Assembly: GCA_028564705.1 (NCBI GenBank)
Contig: JAPXFQ010002841.1
Span: 1 to 64,000 of the forward strand
Source of the DNA: Apricaphanius iberus
Lineage: Eukaryota; Chordata; Actinopteri; Cyprinodontiformes; Aphaniidae
DNA: 64,000 nucleotides
Direction of reading: 5' to 3'
Below are positions 21,783 through 34,140 of this stretch, in pieces. A program made the translations under genes and the position numbers. The notes below the pieces were generated by a model. The model did not search any database. It saw only the letters and a program-made list of their open reading frames with translations, and had not been told where the DNA came from. Position 1 is the stretch's first letter; each line of letters opens with the position of its first letter.

Positions 21783-23087
21783 ATTATACCGCATAGGAAA
21801 AGTTCCAACAGTAAAACATTGAAGCTATAACAAATAGCATACTCTGGTTTAATAATTGTGCAGCTGAGCAGGATGAATAATAATTACTTACAAATTGTGC
21901 ATCTTTATTTGCTGATTAAACATTTTGCCACCATCAACTCCAGGCTAAGCTACGCAAGGCTGCTGTGCCATGGGCAGACTAATCAACATCTGAAATGTAA
22001 AGAAAATAACATGTTTTGTTAAATATAAGTGTGTAAGATTACATTTCATTGATTGATTTTGATTTATTAGCATGAATAAGTTCCAAACTGGAGTCTTTAT
22101 GTATTCTGAAACATCAGTAAAACACTGCCAATAAACACCTTTATACACATTTCCCAGCTTCAGTTTTTTCTACAGTTAAAATAAAGGTGTCTTAATTTTG
22201 ACATACACCACTGAAAAAGTTACATAAATTGCATGGCAGTGTGTAAACAATCTGTTGAACTGAGAAGTGTGTGTTTTTTTGCGTGTGTGTGTTTCTCCAC
22301 AGCTAAAAGAGGAGAAGAAATGACTCATCCTCCTTGACAATGTACAGTGAGTGATGATTGAGCAAGATGCTGGCACTATGTCAAGGGGTACCAATGTGGA
22401 ATATTGACCATTAGAATTTAAGCATTTATTTTTCCTTCTGTAAAACTCAAAATAACTGAGTCATCAGGCATTAATTTTGCTATTGTGTGTAATCGGAAGT
22501 TTTGTGCGCATTTGCGTCCAATGTAGTCTTTTTATGTTATGTAGCCTTTTAAGTGTCTGTGTTTGATGTAATCACCAGTGACACATTAAGCAGTGGGGAC
22601 CTGGCAGAGTCATGATGTGCAATCTTGTGTAGTATAGAGTTGATGTGACAGATCTCAGAGCATGGGCACTATACTGTGTAAAGCTACACATACTTCCACT
22701 GAAGGACTGAGTGGAGACACTCACACAGAGATACATGTGACACAGTGTGTCAGGGAACTAGCATAGATGAGATGATGATTAGATCAGCACTTCTCAAAAC
22801 AACAAAGAGATACACATGAAAAACACAATGTAACTTCATTACAATTACATTTCTATGAAATCAAACTGTACATTTAGGAAGCAACAGCGATTGACAAACA
22901 ATTCCACATGCTGTTGTGCAAATGGAATAGACAACAAGTGAAAATTATAGGCAATTAGCAAGACACCCTCAATAAAGGAGTGGTTCTACAGGTGGTGACC
23001 ACAGACCACTTCTCAGTTCCTATGCTTTTTAGCTGATGTTTTGGTCACTTTTGAAGACTGGCATTGCTTACACTCTAGTGATAGCAT
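21783..23087. other. no gene recognised
   Basis: AT-rich non-coding sequence with a short GT-rich run near 22266-22292. I see no transposon ends. Confidence 0.4.
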
Positions 23088-23745
23088 GAGACGGAGTCAA
23101 TAACCTACGCAATTGGCTCAGGTAGCGCAGTCAATTATCAGAAACAGACTCTGTATAGGTGGTAGGAGTGCCAGACATCCACGGGTGGTGTTGTGTTTAC
23201 AGCACAACACCGTGCAGGATGTTTGGCATTTGCCAGAGAACACCAAGAATGGCAAATTCACCATTGGTGCCCTTCACAGATGAAAGCATGTTCACACTGA
23301 GCACATGTGACAGATGCAACACAGTATGTAAATGCCATGGAGAATGTCCAGCATTACTGGTTTGACAGTGGATCAGAGTCTGTCAGAAGTTCCTGCAAGA
23401 TACTGTTTACTGGCGTCCCCAATCCCCAGACCTGAATCCAATTGACCACATCTGGGACATTATGTCTCACTCCATCCACCAAAGCCATATTGCACCACAG
23501 ACTGTCTAGGAGGTGGCAGATGCTTTAGTCCAGGGCTGGGAGGAAATCAGTCAGGAGACCATCCGCCACCTTATCAGGAGCAGTCCCATGTGTTGTAGGG
23601 AGGTTATACAGGCACGTGGTGGCCACACACAGTATTGAGCCTGGACATTATGTCAAAGTTGGATCAGCCTATAGTGTGTTTTTTCCACTTTAAATTTGAT
23701 AGTGACTGCAAATCCAAACCTCCATGGGTTGATAAATTTGAGCAC
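23088..23745 (+). pseudogene. Tc1-like transposase relic with internal deletions
   Basis: Pieces of one transposase in order, in several frames: an entry region near ATTGGCTCAGGTAG, a RTPRMANSPL/PFTDE-type block around 23230-23290 (first catalytic Asp region), then SPDLNPIDHIWDIMSHSIHQ (23410-23490) and SQETIRHLIRS...REVIQARGGHTQY (23545-23636). The E of the triad is replaced by Asp in this copy. The tail (23640-23745) matches the 3' flank usual for this abundant fish Tc1 family. Large internal deletions and stops make it dead. Confidence 0.75.
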
Positions 23746-23756
23746 TCTGAACTTGC

Positions 23757-24059
23757 TTTTATACATGTGGTCACAGCATTAGCAGCAAGTGTCTTCAACT
23801 TTGAGTCGTTGTGTGTAATGAATGATGCCAGGTGTGTTCAAATTTTGCTGACTGTGGCAAGCATTTTGCATCACACGAGCAAGGAAAAATGTGCTAAGAT
23901 GTATGAGAACGGAGAATTGTGTTTTGTGAATTGTTTCTTCATGTGAAATGTGTTTATGATATTGAAAGATGATGGCTAGATTTAATAAATGTGTTTAGAC
24001 AACTGGTCATTTGGTTTAGAGGATTGGCTTTCGTGTTTTAGCTTTTGAGAAATAACTGT
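23757..24059 (-). mobile_element. IS630/mariner-like element, terminal fragment
   Basis: Ends in GTGTTTTAGCTTTTGAGAAA followed by TAACTGT. The same terminal block closes the element at 25066-26003. Only the end outside the coding region is present. It abuts the Tc1 relic directly. Confidence 0.5.
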
Positions 24060-24280
24060 AAAAGCATTCTAAACAGTCATGATGCTCAAAGAAAGATATC
24101 GAGCTAGAAAAAAAATTATCTAGGCAAAATCAAACATACAAAAATGTATTAATTCAACACAAAAAAATAAATTCAAACTCGCTTCGCCTGCAATCTCAAT
24201 TTTGGATCGCATCGGTGATTACTCTGTATTTCATATATATTCTGCCTACTGAGCGCTCCACATCTGTCTCGATCGTTTTG

Positions 24281-24640
24281 CACCCCTCCCTTCTGGACCC
24301 TCTATTTGGACTCATCCTCATATAACTACATCATTTCCATCTCTTCATCCCCTCATCCTTTTAATCTCTATCCCCCAATCCTTTGATCCCTTCATCCTCA
24401 CCCACATCCCTTCATCCACTCCATTCATCTTCCCTTCATCACTTCATCCTTTCATCCCTTCATCCCCTCCCTCATCCCGTCATCCACTCCCTTCATCCTC
24501 CCTTCACCACTTCATCATTTTATCCCTTCATCCCATCAGCCCCTCTCTTTATGCCCTCAACCCTTCATCCTCTCCCTCATCCGTTCATCCCTTAATCCTC
24601 TCATCCTCTCCCCAGTTCACTCTTTTCTTTCAGGTTTTTG
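24281..24640. repeat. degenerate pyrimidine-rich minisatellite
   Basis: Many imperfect copies of (CCC)TTCATCC with short spacers on the plus strand, and almost no purine-rich interruption. Open frames across it are low-complexity and not genes. Confidence 0.8.
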
Positions 24641-25065
24641 TCTGGGCGGTCCTGAGAAGGCTGGGGAAAAGATTAATTCCAGAAGACTGCAGCCCCACCC
24701 TGAATCTTCCTCTTAAGCCTCCATCGGCACATCTCAAAACTGAACTATTTTGTCAAATTGTGCCCCGAGTCAACCAGAATGAAAAACACTACTGAACAGT
24801 AACTAAACACTACGTGGAAAAATAGAAAACACGATGCTCAGGACATGAAGCTGAAGAAATACATGCTTATTGTTCACTGTGGGCTAAATGAATGTTGCAA
24901 AATAAAAATAAAAAAAACCTGTGCATTTAGCCCTTGTACAAAAAGACAAAACAGAAAATGTGTGCATTTAGACATATTACTTGTAAAACAAACAGAAATC
25001 ATATGCATTTATCACTTGTGTACAGTAAGCCCACGTAAAAATTAAATACAAAAATATACAAATAA
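24641..25065. other. no gene recognised
   Basis: Contains several near-copies of a TGTGCATTTAGCCCTTGT-like phrase (24920-25020) but nothing coding. Confidence 0.4.
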
Positions 25066-26003
25066 GTGCATTACTCAGCCTCAGCATCATGTATATGTGC
25101 TGGGTCAGGTTACAGGACTTTATTCACCTCACAGGCCACATTTTGTCTGGCCAGGCAACGGGCCAGGCTTGGCATGCCTCCACACCTACGTATGTCACCA
25201 CCAAGTCCCAGGGCTTGCAGGAGATTTACCCTAGTGAAAGGTTGCCGTTAATATACCTCCACCACCATGGAGCAGAATTCCTTAATGTGGTTTAGGACGG
25301 GAGAGTATGGTGGAAGACAAAGTTTGATAAAACCTTGGCTCAAATTGAACCACTCTCTAACATGGAGGGCTCTGACAAAACTCATCTTGCCCCAAGCAAC
25401 AACATAAATGGGATGCTCATCCTGCTTGCCTAACAGAACATCTCGTTTGTGATTGAGGAAAATGAGGAGCTGGTGAGACTTTACCCAAGATACTCTAAAT
25501 CTTCCGATTATGGTGGACACAGTGAATCTACTGATGTTTGGTTGTACCCTTTGTCCAGCCTCCCTCATGCTAATACCATGGGCACGATCATGGTCAATCA
25601 CAGTAGCTCTGGTTTCATCAGATATTACAGTTCTTTTCTTCTCTGACCACCTCAGCCTCCTCTCACACAAACTCTTCCTCTCAGATTTCTATCCATTGTA
25701 GGGCCCCACAAACCAGTGCTCTCTGAACTGGCTTCTGTATATGTTCTTTCACATCATTAGCTGCAGGTGTGTTCAGTTTTGAGTTGTGTTCAAGTGGTGA
25801 CATCTGTGCTTTAATTGTGTGTCTTTTGTCACCTGTGCTCACCATTATGCAGCACGTGTTGGCAAGTTGTGTCTAAACAGGTGAAGAGTACTTATGGTTT
25901 TGCCAAAAGAGTGCTTAATTCAATCAGTGGGTTCAGGCAACTGATCATTTGGTTCAGACAATAGGGTTTAGTGTTTTAGCAATTGAGAACAAAACTGTTA
26001 ATC
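25066..26003 (-). mobile_element. IS630/mariner-like transposon, internally deleted
   Basis: The right end at 25980-26003 reads GTTTTAGCAATTGAGAACAAAACTG, the complement of the ACAGTTTT...TTGCTAAAAC ends seen in a common fish IS630-like family. The transposase is encoded on the minus strand but misses its middle. No clear left terminal repeat is seen, so the left side is truncated. Confidence 0.6.
25075..25670 (-). pseudogene. IS630-like transposase, internally deleted
   Basis: From 25670: ISDETRATVIDHDRAHGISMREAGQRVQPNISRFTVSTII is a helix-turn-helix DNA-binding region. After a jump, the third catalytic block appears as PPYSPVLNHIKEFCSMV (canonical form has NPIEEF; here the Glu position is Lys). 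Further on, in another frame, LARQNVACEVN and PDPA mark the C-terminus. The first two catalytic Asp blocks are gone or unreadable. Non-functional. Confidence 0.7.
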
Positions 26004-26061
26004 CCTTTCCTTCCATAAACATTGCAATTTAAATCTTTGTAAATATTAGATATTATGGTTT

Positions 26062-26366
26062 TCAGCTAATGATGTGGCCTATCTCCATCAGTTTTCGGGT
26101 GAGAAGCAGGGTCAACAGTCCATCACAAAGCCACACAAGGCAAACATGCATGCACACAATCACTCCTAAGGGCAATTTAGAGAGACTAACTAACTTAACA
26201 GTCAAGTCTCTGGACTTTGAGAGGAGACCAAGTAAGAGAAGAGAACCCAAGCATGCACAAAGAGAACATCCAAACTAAATGCAGACAGACCCCAGGCAGG
26301 GATTCAAACCCCAGGACCCTTTTGCTGAAATGCAACGGTGCTACCAACTCCGCCATTTCACAGCCC
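26062..26366 (-). repeat. tRNA-headed SINE, minus strand
   Basis: Same family as the complete copy at 55631-56004: plus-strand CAACAGTCCATCACAAAG..., a GGACTTTGAGAGGAGACC block, and the head at the right edge (minus-strand GGGCTGTGAAATGGCGGAG). The A box is poorly conserved. It lacks the CCATCC tail, so it is 3' truncated. Confidence 0.7.
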
Positions 26367-26429
26367 CCACTTTATAAAAAATATAAACAAGATATAAGGA
26401 ACAGTTTGTACATTTATGTGTTTGCACAT

Positions 26430-26520
26430 GACATTTATTGACCAGATGATCCATCTCCTGTCTGTATGCAGACTTGTCATTGTCTTGATTTAGAATAATG
26501 GCAGTGATGTCATTTGCAAA
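26430..26520 (-). pseudogene. LINE reverse transcriptase fragment (FADD side)
   Basis: The minus strand reads FANDITAIILNQDNDKSAYR then QEMDHLV. This matches the catalytic FADDTT block and the following region of a fish LINE; the second catalytic Asp pair reads Asn-Asp. The preceding residues of the same domain lie across the Tc1 insertion at 28102-28195. Confidence 0.7.
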
Positions 26521-26522
26521 TA

Positions 26523-28099
<1,577 letters not shown>

Positions 28100-28101
28100 T
28101 A

Positions 28102-28195
28102 TAACGATCTTTAAAAAGGTTTTCTGAGGTGCAGTCATTTGTGTAAAGACAGAAGAGGTTTGGGAAGAGAACAGATGCCTGGGGAGTACCGTTGT
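28102..28195 (-). pseudogene. LINE reverse transcriptase fragment (GTPQ side)
   Basis: Minus-strand NGTPQASVLFPNLFCLYTND followed by CTSENLF matches the block just before FADD in the same type of reverse transcriptase. With 26430-26520 it makes one interrupted LINE copy. Clade unresolved; the FADDTT-type is abundant in fish. Confidence 0.65.
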
Positions 28196-28969
28196 TTTTT
28201 TGTATTGTTGGATATGTTACCAAGAAGAGTTATAGTCTATCTGGTCATTGGAAATATTAAATGAACAATTCTTGAATTGTTAATTTATTATTCCCTTCTT
28301 TTTATTTATTTACGGGGTACCATCTATCTCTAGGAATTATTAATATATTATTGTTAGAGTTAACTATCAAACAGCAGTTTCATAGCTAATTATCAATTAG
28401 TTAAACCAGATACCTTTTGTCTGAAGGCTAAGCCCTTTTGCTCAAATTGCTTTACACACACACTCAAAATAAAAGAAACAGGGGTTTGATTCAGTTTTAA
28501 CCAATTATTTAACTACTTCTACCAAACACAAAACACAACCTCAGTTCAACACGCGACACACGCACATGGGCGGAATGCCAAACGGAATGCTGAACAAAGG
28601 GTGAATAGAGGCTACATTTGGCTTTCCCGCCAAAAGAAAGCGCTCCGGTTTGCAGCTCAAGACCAAAGTACACACAAACACACAATCAAACACTGCTTGT
28701 CTACTAATTAAGAAAAACGCAGTAACTTCAATACAAGCCATATACAATTAAAGCTCAGATTACTCAGAAGAAAACACTGTAAACTTCAAACATACAACTG
28801 ATTCATGGAACTTTTACAGAGAATACATGCATACATAAAATTAATCCTAGGAATTGCTCCGCCCATACTTAAAATAAATCGGTTTGGTCTTACTTTGAGG
28901 ATGATCTCCGTGAGGCTGTTTGATTTCAGCGAGAGTAAATCCTTTTAGGTACGACGGAAAAACGTGATT

Positions 28970-29003
<34 letters not shown>

Positions 29004-29624
29004 TAGCTTTGCGGGCAGTCGAAGCTCAAAGGGAAGGTTTGCTAGCAGGGCTCTTAGTCAGACATGTATCAGGAATTTGGGCAGAGGGGAGAATCTCCCA
29101 CAGTTCAAACGAATTGAACCAGAGAGAGAAAGAGCTCTCTTCCTGACTGGATACTTAAACCAGTGCGCTCTGGTGCACAGAGCTGTGCTGTTTGTTCACG
29201 GAGCTGTCCTGTTTGTTCAGACATCCAGTCAGGCTGCAAGTGAGCTGCAGTGGGTTTGATTGAGTGGTTTTTCACCCAGTCGAGATAGAGGGACTTATCA
29301 GGGTCTAACCCTCCTGGGAAGGAGCGAGGTTCTGTTGATCGCCCGGATGTAGGGAGTGAGAGAGAGACGGTGCGCCGGTGTGATTCGGCCGGGGGAAAGA
29401 GTCTTTAGTATAGCCTGTTCCATTCTGAAACAGCAGGAAACCAGCACAATAGGATCCTAGCATAATTTATCGTAGAATCCTCTTATAAACTTTCATATCT
29501 CATAGTCAGACTCTGCATTCTAGCACTCACAGGAGAAGGGAACCCAGCTCCAAAAGGAAAGGGAGCAGTTTGGAGTTTTCTTCCAGCACAGCCCTTTGGC
29601 CAAGGACTTGGTCAAGGAGAGAAC
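28196..29624. other. unclassified repeat-like region
   Basis: No ORF of note. Between 28370 and 29470 it looks like LTR or leader sequence (alternating AT-rich and CpG-containing blocks, an A-rich GAAAAA run at 28968-29000) but I find no paired end or second copy. A plausible splice-like or promoter role cannot be shown. Confidence 0.3.
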
Positions 29625-29668
29625 AATTCAATTCAAAAGCACTTTATTTATCCCCAAAGGGAAATTTA
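29625..29668 (-). repeat. LINE-tail-like segment
   Basis: Plus-strand CAATTCAAAAGCACTTTATT then TATCCCCAAAGGGAAATTT, similar to 5033-5095. Contains minus-strand AATAAA. Confidence 0.5.
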
Positions 29669-29829
29669 AATGGTGCATTATAGTAGCTTATTTCAAGACA
29701 GTACTGTACAATCCCTACTTCACCCTTCCATTTCTGGCAAAGGAAAGTTTCAGTTTGGTACTTACTCCAAGCAAGAAGAAGACTGCTGAACAATGAGGTG
29801 AATCACAAAACACTTCTGAAATAAACCTC

Positions 29830-31525
29830 AGAAGCTGCATTCGCTCACCGCAACAGAGCAGATATGTGGTGAATGCTGTGCTGGAGAGCTGCAAAAATGT
29901 ATTGTTTTAGTGAAGGAAGGTGAGAGCTGATCACTGTTTTAGCCAAGCCAGATATATTGAAGCCAACATCACATAGTGTACGTATGGGGGGTATGAATGA
30001 GGCGTCCTTTTTTCGTATGTCCTGTATTTGTAAGAATGTGTACACATGAGAGGGAGGGTACGTATGACTGTCTCTGTCTGTCTATGTCTACCTGTCAGGT
30101 TGGGTGTTTGGCTGCTCTCTGGCCTGATGCATCTTCTTCCCTCCCCGTCACTCCCCGTCGGTGATGGTTGCTCCTGCCCGCTGGTTGATGATGACTCTCG
30201 ATGCATGGGGCTGGGGGTCCCGGTTGCGGCCCGGCTCGGTCCTGGTGCATGTCGGGCGGGTCCTGGGTGGTCCGGTGTGTCGGGCGGCCGCTGTTTCGGG
30301 CCGATGTCCTCCTTGGATTGACTGGGGCACCTCTTATGGGGGTGCCGGGGTTGTAGAATAGGTTGGTGCCGTCCGGTGGATCGGTGGGGACCGTGCCTGG
30401 CGCCCAGTCCTCCTGCCGGTTCCAGGACTTCAGCTGGCTGGTCTGTTCACCTGGTGGGGCTGTCCGGCATTGGCTGGGCCCCTGATCTTGGCGCCCCACG
30501 TGGGGCGGGATCTGGACCCTGGAGCTGGAAGATCTGGATGTCCAGGTGCCGGCTGGGCGCGGCCTGGGGAGGGCGTACATCCGCTGTGGCTCTTGCTGTG
30601 GCTCCCTGGCGTGTGGATGTGTGGAGGCGGGCCGGGTTGTTGGCGGTGGGTATTGGTCCGGGGTGGCGGCGGCGTGTGTTGTCCGTCGGTTGGCTGCGGG
30701 TCCTCCTTGCCTGCGGCGGCGGCGGGGGGCCCTTGTCGGCTGGTCCCTGGTTGGGGCCCCGCTGGGGGGCGGGGTGCCCCTGGTCCCCGTGGCCTCCGGT
30801 TCCTGATCCGGGCCCGCCCTGGCGTAGCCGGTTACCGGCGGAGCCCGTGGGCTCGTCACTGCGATCTCTCGGGCCCCAGCATTGCGGCTGGTGGGTGTTC
30901 CCCTGGGGCTTCCATCTGTTCCTCTCTTGGTGGGTGATCGACCCTGCGCTGATCCGCCTGTGGACTCTGTACTCTGTGGGACCCTGGATGCATACATCTC
31001 TTGCCTCCTCCATGTCTGTGCCGATTCCTGTAGGACGGATTGACGGTTCCTTACACCAGCTATCAATCACTTGCATGGGGAAACCTTATTCAGACCTGCA
31101 TGCTCGCACACACATAGGTGTGGGGACATAGGTGAGGACGGACATATCTTAAGCTGAGGTTATCATCATTAGTTAGTTGTTCACAGGAGCTTACCAGAAA
31201 CATTTGTATTATGTTCATTAATCAATGCTTGTGTGTAGTGAATGTATAATTCTTTGTTTATTCTACCAGATCCGAACTATTGGTTTGGTTCTGTACAGTT
31301 TGTTGTTTTTGTTTTGTATTACTGTTTCTCTGCCGTCCGGCAGAGGTGGAGGACTGGGATGTTTTCTTGTGTTCTTTATTTGCCTCCCTGTCTTGTGTCG
31401 TTGGTTCGCCCCTCTGTTGGTCCTGTTTCTTTTCTTCACCTTCTTCCTTTCTCCCTTCTTGTCTCAGTTTAATGTCCATGACGTCAGGAAATTGAACCCA
31501 CAGTAATCACTAATAAAGATTTTTC
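29830..31525 (+). repeat. GC-rich dispersed repeat, plus-strand copy
   Basis: The core 30090-31100 is strikingly GC-rich (long GGCGGGC/CCGG runs) in an AT-rich window, and is related to 43379-43900 in the opposite orientation: both share GTAGCCGGTT(A/G)CCG(G/T)CGGAGCCC and a following TGTTCCCCTG block. The 3' flank ends in AATAAAGATTTTTC near 31510, as a retroposed or transcribed element might. Both strands carry long open frames (323 aa minus at 30095-31066, 251 aa plus at 30376-31131), but these are compositional, Pro/Arg/Gly-rich, and unsupported. Class unknown. Confidence 0.6.
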
Positions 31526-31679
31526 ATACATATACATCAAGTGGCGTACTACAGCGAAGCTGTAATACTCTGCTTGGGAAAGTAAAACTGTTGGGCTTGT
31601 ACTTGGTACTCAGACACCAATTCTGAGTAGCATACTGCTAGACAGGACACGTTAAAAAAGAAGAAAAAAAAAAAAAAGA

Positions 31680-32075
31680 AGCCAACATCACAGCTAAAGA
31701 CTGGTACCTGCACCGTCAGCCGTGGAACCAAGTGCCTCTCTGTTAACCATCCTATAGCAGCCATTTTTTAGCCTCACGGCTAATGTTGTTTGAGCCTCCC
31801 CCCGTCATCCAAGGAAAATCCTGGAGAACTTTAAGCATTCAATAAGGTCTGTCTGGGCAGAGGCAATACTAGTTCAGGAAAAATAACATTTAAGGGTTGT
31901 GTGTTTTCACTGTGATTTGGTACCTTTTGTAAGATTAAAGCACTCTTGTTTGTTTGCTCAGCCTGGATGTTTAATCAGTGTCTTTGAAGGTTTTCTAACT
32001 GAAAGTTATTTTAAATTCTGCATTCTGAGTTACTCGATCCAACAGGAGTTTTCTTTTATTTGTTTAATGCTTGAC
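31680..32075 (-). repeat. dispersed repeat X, copy C (minus strand)
   Basis: Minus-strand AACAAATAAAAGAAAACTCC and later GCCTCTGCCCAGACAGACC match copies A and B. It also matches copy B beyond the end of copy A (GGCTAA...AATGGCTGC). It lies next to a LINE fragment. Confidence 0.6.
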
Positions 32076-32085
32076 TGCTGAGCTA

Positions 32086-32210
32086 TTTGCCTGTTCAGCA
32101 AATTGCAGTGGATCCAACAGGGCTTCTTTGATGTCCTTCAGATGATTCAGTAACACAGGATCCTAGGACTTCATGGCTGCTGTCGTCTGACATTTTGCAT
32201 GAATTACTGG
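32086..32210 (-). pseudogene. LINE reverse transcriptase finger fragment
   Basis: Minus-strand NHLKDIKEALLDPLQFAEQA then NSSA is the finger/palm entry (LDPLQFAYQANRS type) of a fish LINE. It could be the upstream part of the same copy as 28102-28195 and 26430-26520, with about 240 bp of coding sequence lost or displaced between. Confidence 0.6.
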
Positions 32211-32454
32211 ATCTGTACGAGAAGACAGGTGCACAGACTTTAGACTTAATAAAACACTGTGGGTGTTCTAGATATGTCTGTGTGTGGTTGTTCTTACAGC
32301 ACTGACACCAGCAAAAGTCCATGCTTTGTGAATTACCAAAACTCCTGCTTGGAATTTTCTTCAAAATCCTGTGTCAGCTGGATCATCTCTGTTGTTTGCA
32401 AATGTTTTCCTTCTATCCAACTTTCTAATTAATATTCTTGAATAAAACACTCAC

Positions 32455-32493
32455 CGACTGATCATCTAAATCCACAGATATGTTGGCAGCCAT
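32455..32493 (-). other. candidate first coding exon, unrecognised
   Basis: ATG at 32493 in a good context (purine at -3, G at +4), 13 codons reading MAANISVDLDDQS, then a consensus GTGAGT donor at 32454. The frame is open and ends in phase 0. I do not recognise the protein and see no matching downstream exon before the LINE fragment at 32210. Random occurrence is quite possible. Confidence 0.2.
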
Positions 32494-33783
32494 TTCCCAC
32501 AAATGCATTACGCAAACTGTTAGGACTGATGAAAGCCCCAGAATGAACTGAGAAGACTGCACTTATGAGCAGGCTTAGCTGCGTCCTCAAAAGCTCTCCC
32601 ATTGGTCCATGGCCACCGATGGTGACCACAACGATGAGATCACAAGCAAAGGTTATAAGAATGATGGGTGTCGGCCAGTTCAAATTGTTCTCGGCAGATC
32701 CTCTGCATAGAGAGGATGTCTTATTTCACTGGTTAGAAATTTACCTTTGATCTGACCTGCTGGTCGGGAAGAATGATCATTCTTAAAAACCTTCAAAGTG
32801 CTAAAAGCCATTTGTGTACCTAGCTTTGGGTGACAGGTTTGAACTGATCCCAGACAGTTCTTTGTGAAGGGCTCAGTTGTCCCCCTTTTGAAATTTAATA
32901 GCCACATTTGCTGCCTCCTAGTGGATTTGTCTGTGGACCTCTCCTTTTGTCCTTCATCTGTTGGGCTCATTTTACTCCCTCTTTCATGGACTGGAATTCA
33001 CTTTGGCAGTAGAACTGAACCAAATTTATTTTAAACATGTCTGGACAGATTGACAAACTAGGACAAAATTAGGTTTTAATGAGCAAGACCTCATTCATTT
33101 AAGTGTTAATGTCTTTTCAAAGCGCTGTAACTACTCACTGCATTGTTGTACGCATGAGGTGTGAACTGTATTATATGCTGTGTTGACACTGTTTTTTTGG
33201 TTTTGTTTTATCCTGGACAGATTGTCCTTTTTCCCTCCCTCTCTTCTTCTTTTCCCTTCCCTCTCTCTTTTTCTTGCTCTCCTCTCTCTCTCTCGTTGTC
33301 TGAGAACCCAGTCTACAGAGGCAGCCCAGTCGAGTCTGCATTATCTGGTCTGTTATCTGAAAGGCTAACTCCAACTGTGGCCTTCCCATGTGGAGACAGA
33401 ACTTGCCATGTTCTTGGCTGTCTTAGCCCAAAGCTAAGTTTTACTACTCTTTGTTCCACATGTGCTGTCCCCCATTTTGGCAGAGGGATACTTTTTATGA
33501 CCCTTATCTAATCCCTGCTGGAGCACCCTGTAGTAAGATATCAGTCATCTTCCTTCTCTGATCCTCTTGGTGTTAGTTTTTATTATTTTTATATATTATC
33601 CATTTTCTAATATTGGTTCGTTTTAGTGCATGCAAAGAGTAGACATAATTTATCAATTAAATGTTTTGGCTGGTTATTTGACATAAATTGTGAATAAATC
33701 TGGCAAAGATGTGAGGTTGTCTGTGAGACTGAGTGTCGGCTGATATAAAGTTCTTCTACTAAAGACCAACATGTTACTCCGAT
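32494..33783. other. no gene recognised
   Basis: A minus-strand frame (32462-32683) looks hydrophobic but is not supported by a known family. A pyrimidine-rich run lies at 33220-33300. Confidence 0.35.
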
Positions 33784-34140
33784 AATCCATCCATCCATCA
33801 TCTATACCGCTTATTCTCAAAGACGCCAGTCCCCACAACTCTCCAGCATTCAATGGGCAAAGGGGAGGGTACACTCTGGACAGGTTGTCAGTCCATCGTA
33901 AGGCAACCAAAAGGCAAACAGGACAAAAACCCATGCACACACACTCACACCTAAGGACTTTAAAGAGACCAATTGACCTAACAGTCATGTTTTTGGACTG
34001 TGGGAGGGAGCTGTTACACCCGGACGGAACCCACGCATGCACAGGGAAAACATACAGACTCCATGCAGAAAGACCCTGAACCAGGATTCTAACACAGGAC
34101 CTTCTTGCTGCAAGTCAACAGTGCTACCCACTTCGTAGTC
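33784..34140 (-). repeat. tRNA-headed SINE, minus strand
   Basis: Left edge has ATCCATCCATCCATC, then CGCTTATTC, GTACACTCTGGACAGGTTG, a TTTTTGGACTGTGGGAGGGA block and CTTCTTGCTGCAAGTCAACA near the right edge. Same family as 55631-56004; diverged in the head. Confidence 0.8.

Noticed and set aside
24383..24595. Ser/His/Pro-rich 70-residue frame
   Set aside because: Low-complexity product of the TTCATCC minisatellite.
30095..31131. Long Pro/Arg/Gly-rich ORFs on both strands, resembling collagen-like or proline-rich proteins
   Set aside because: They occur on both strands of a GC-rich repeat, where stop codons are rare by composition, have no domain, and the related copy at 43379-43900 is interrupted.
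32462..32683. Hydrophobic 73-residue minus-strand frame, membrane-protein-like
   Set aside because: No family recognised, no splice structure in that frame, and it overlaps the better start/donor candidate in another frame.
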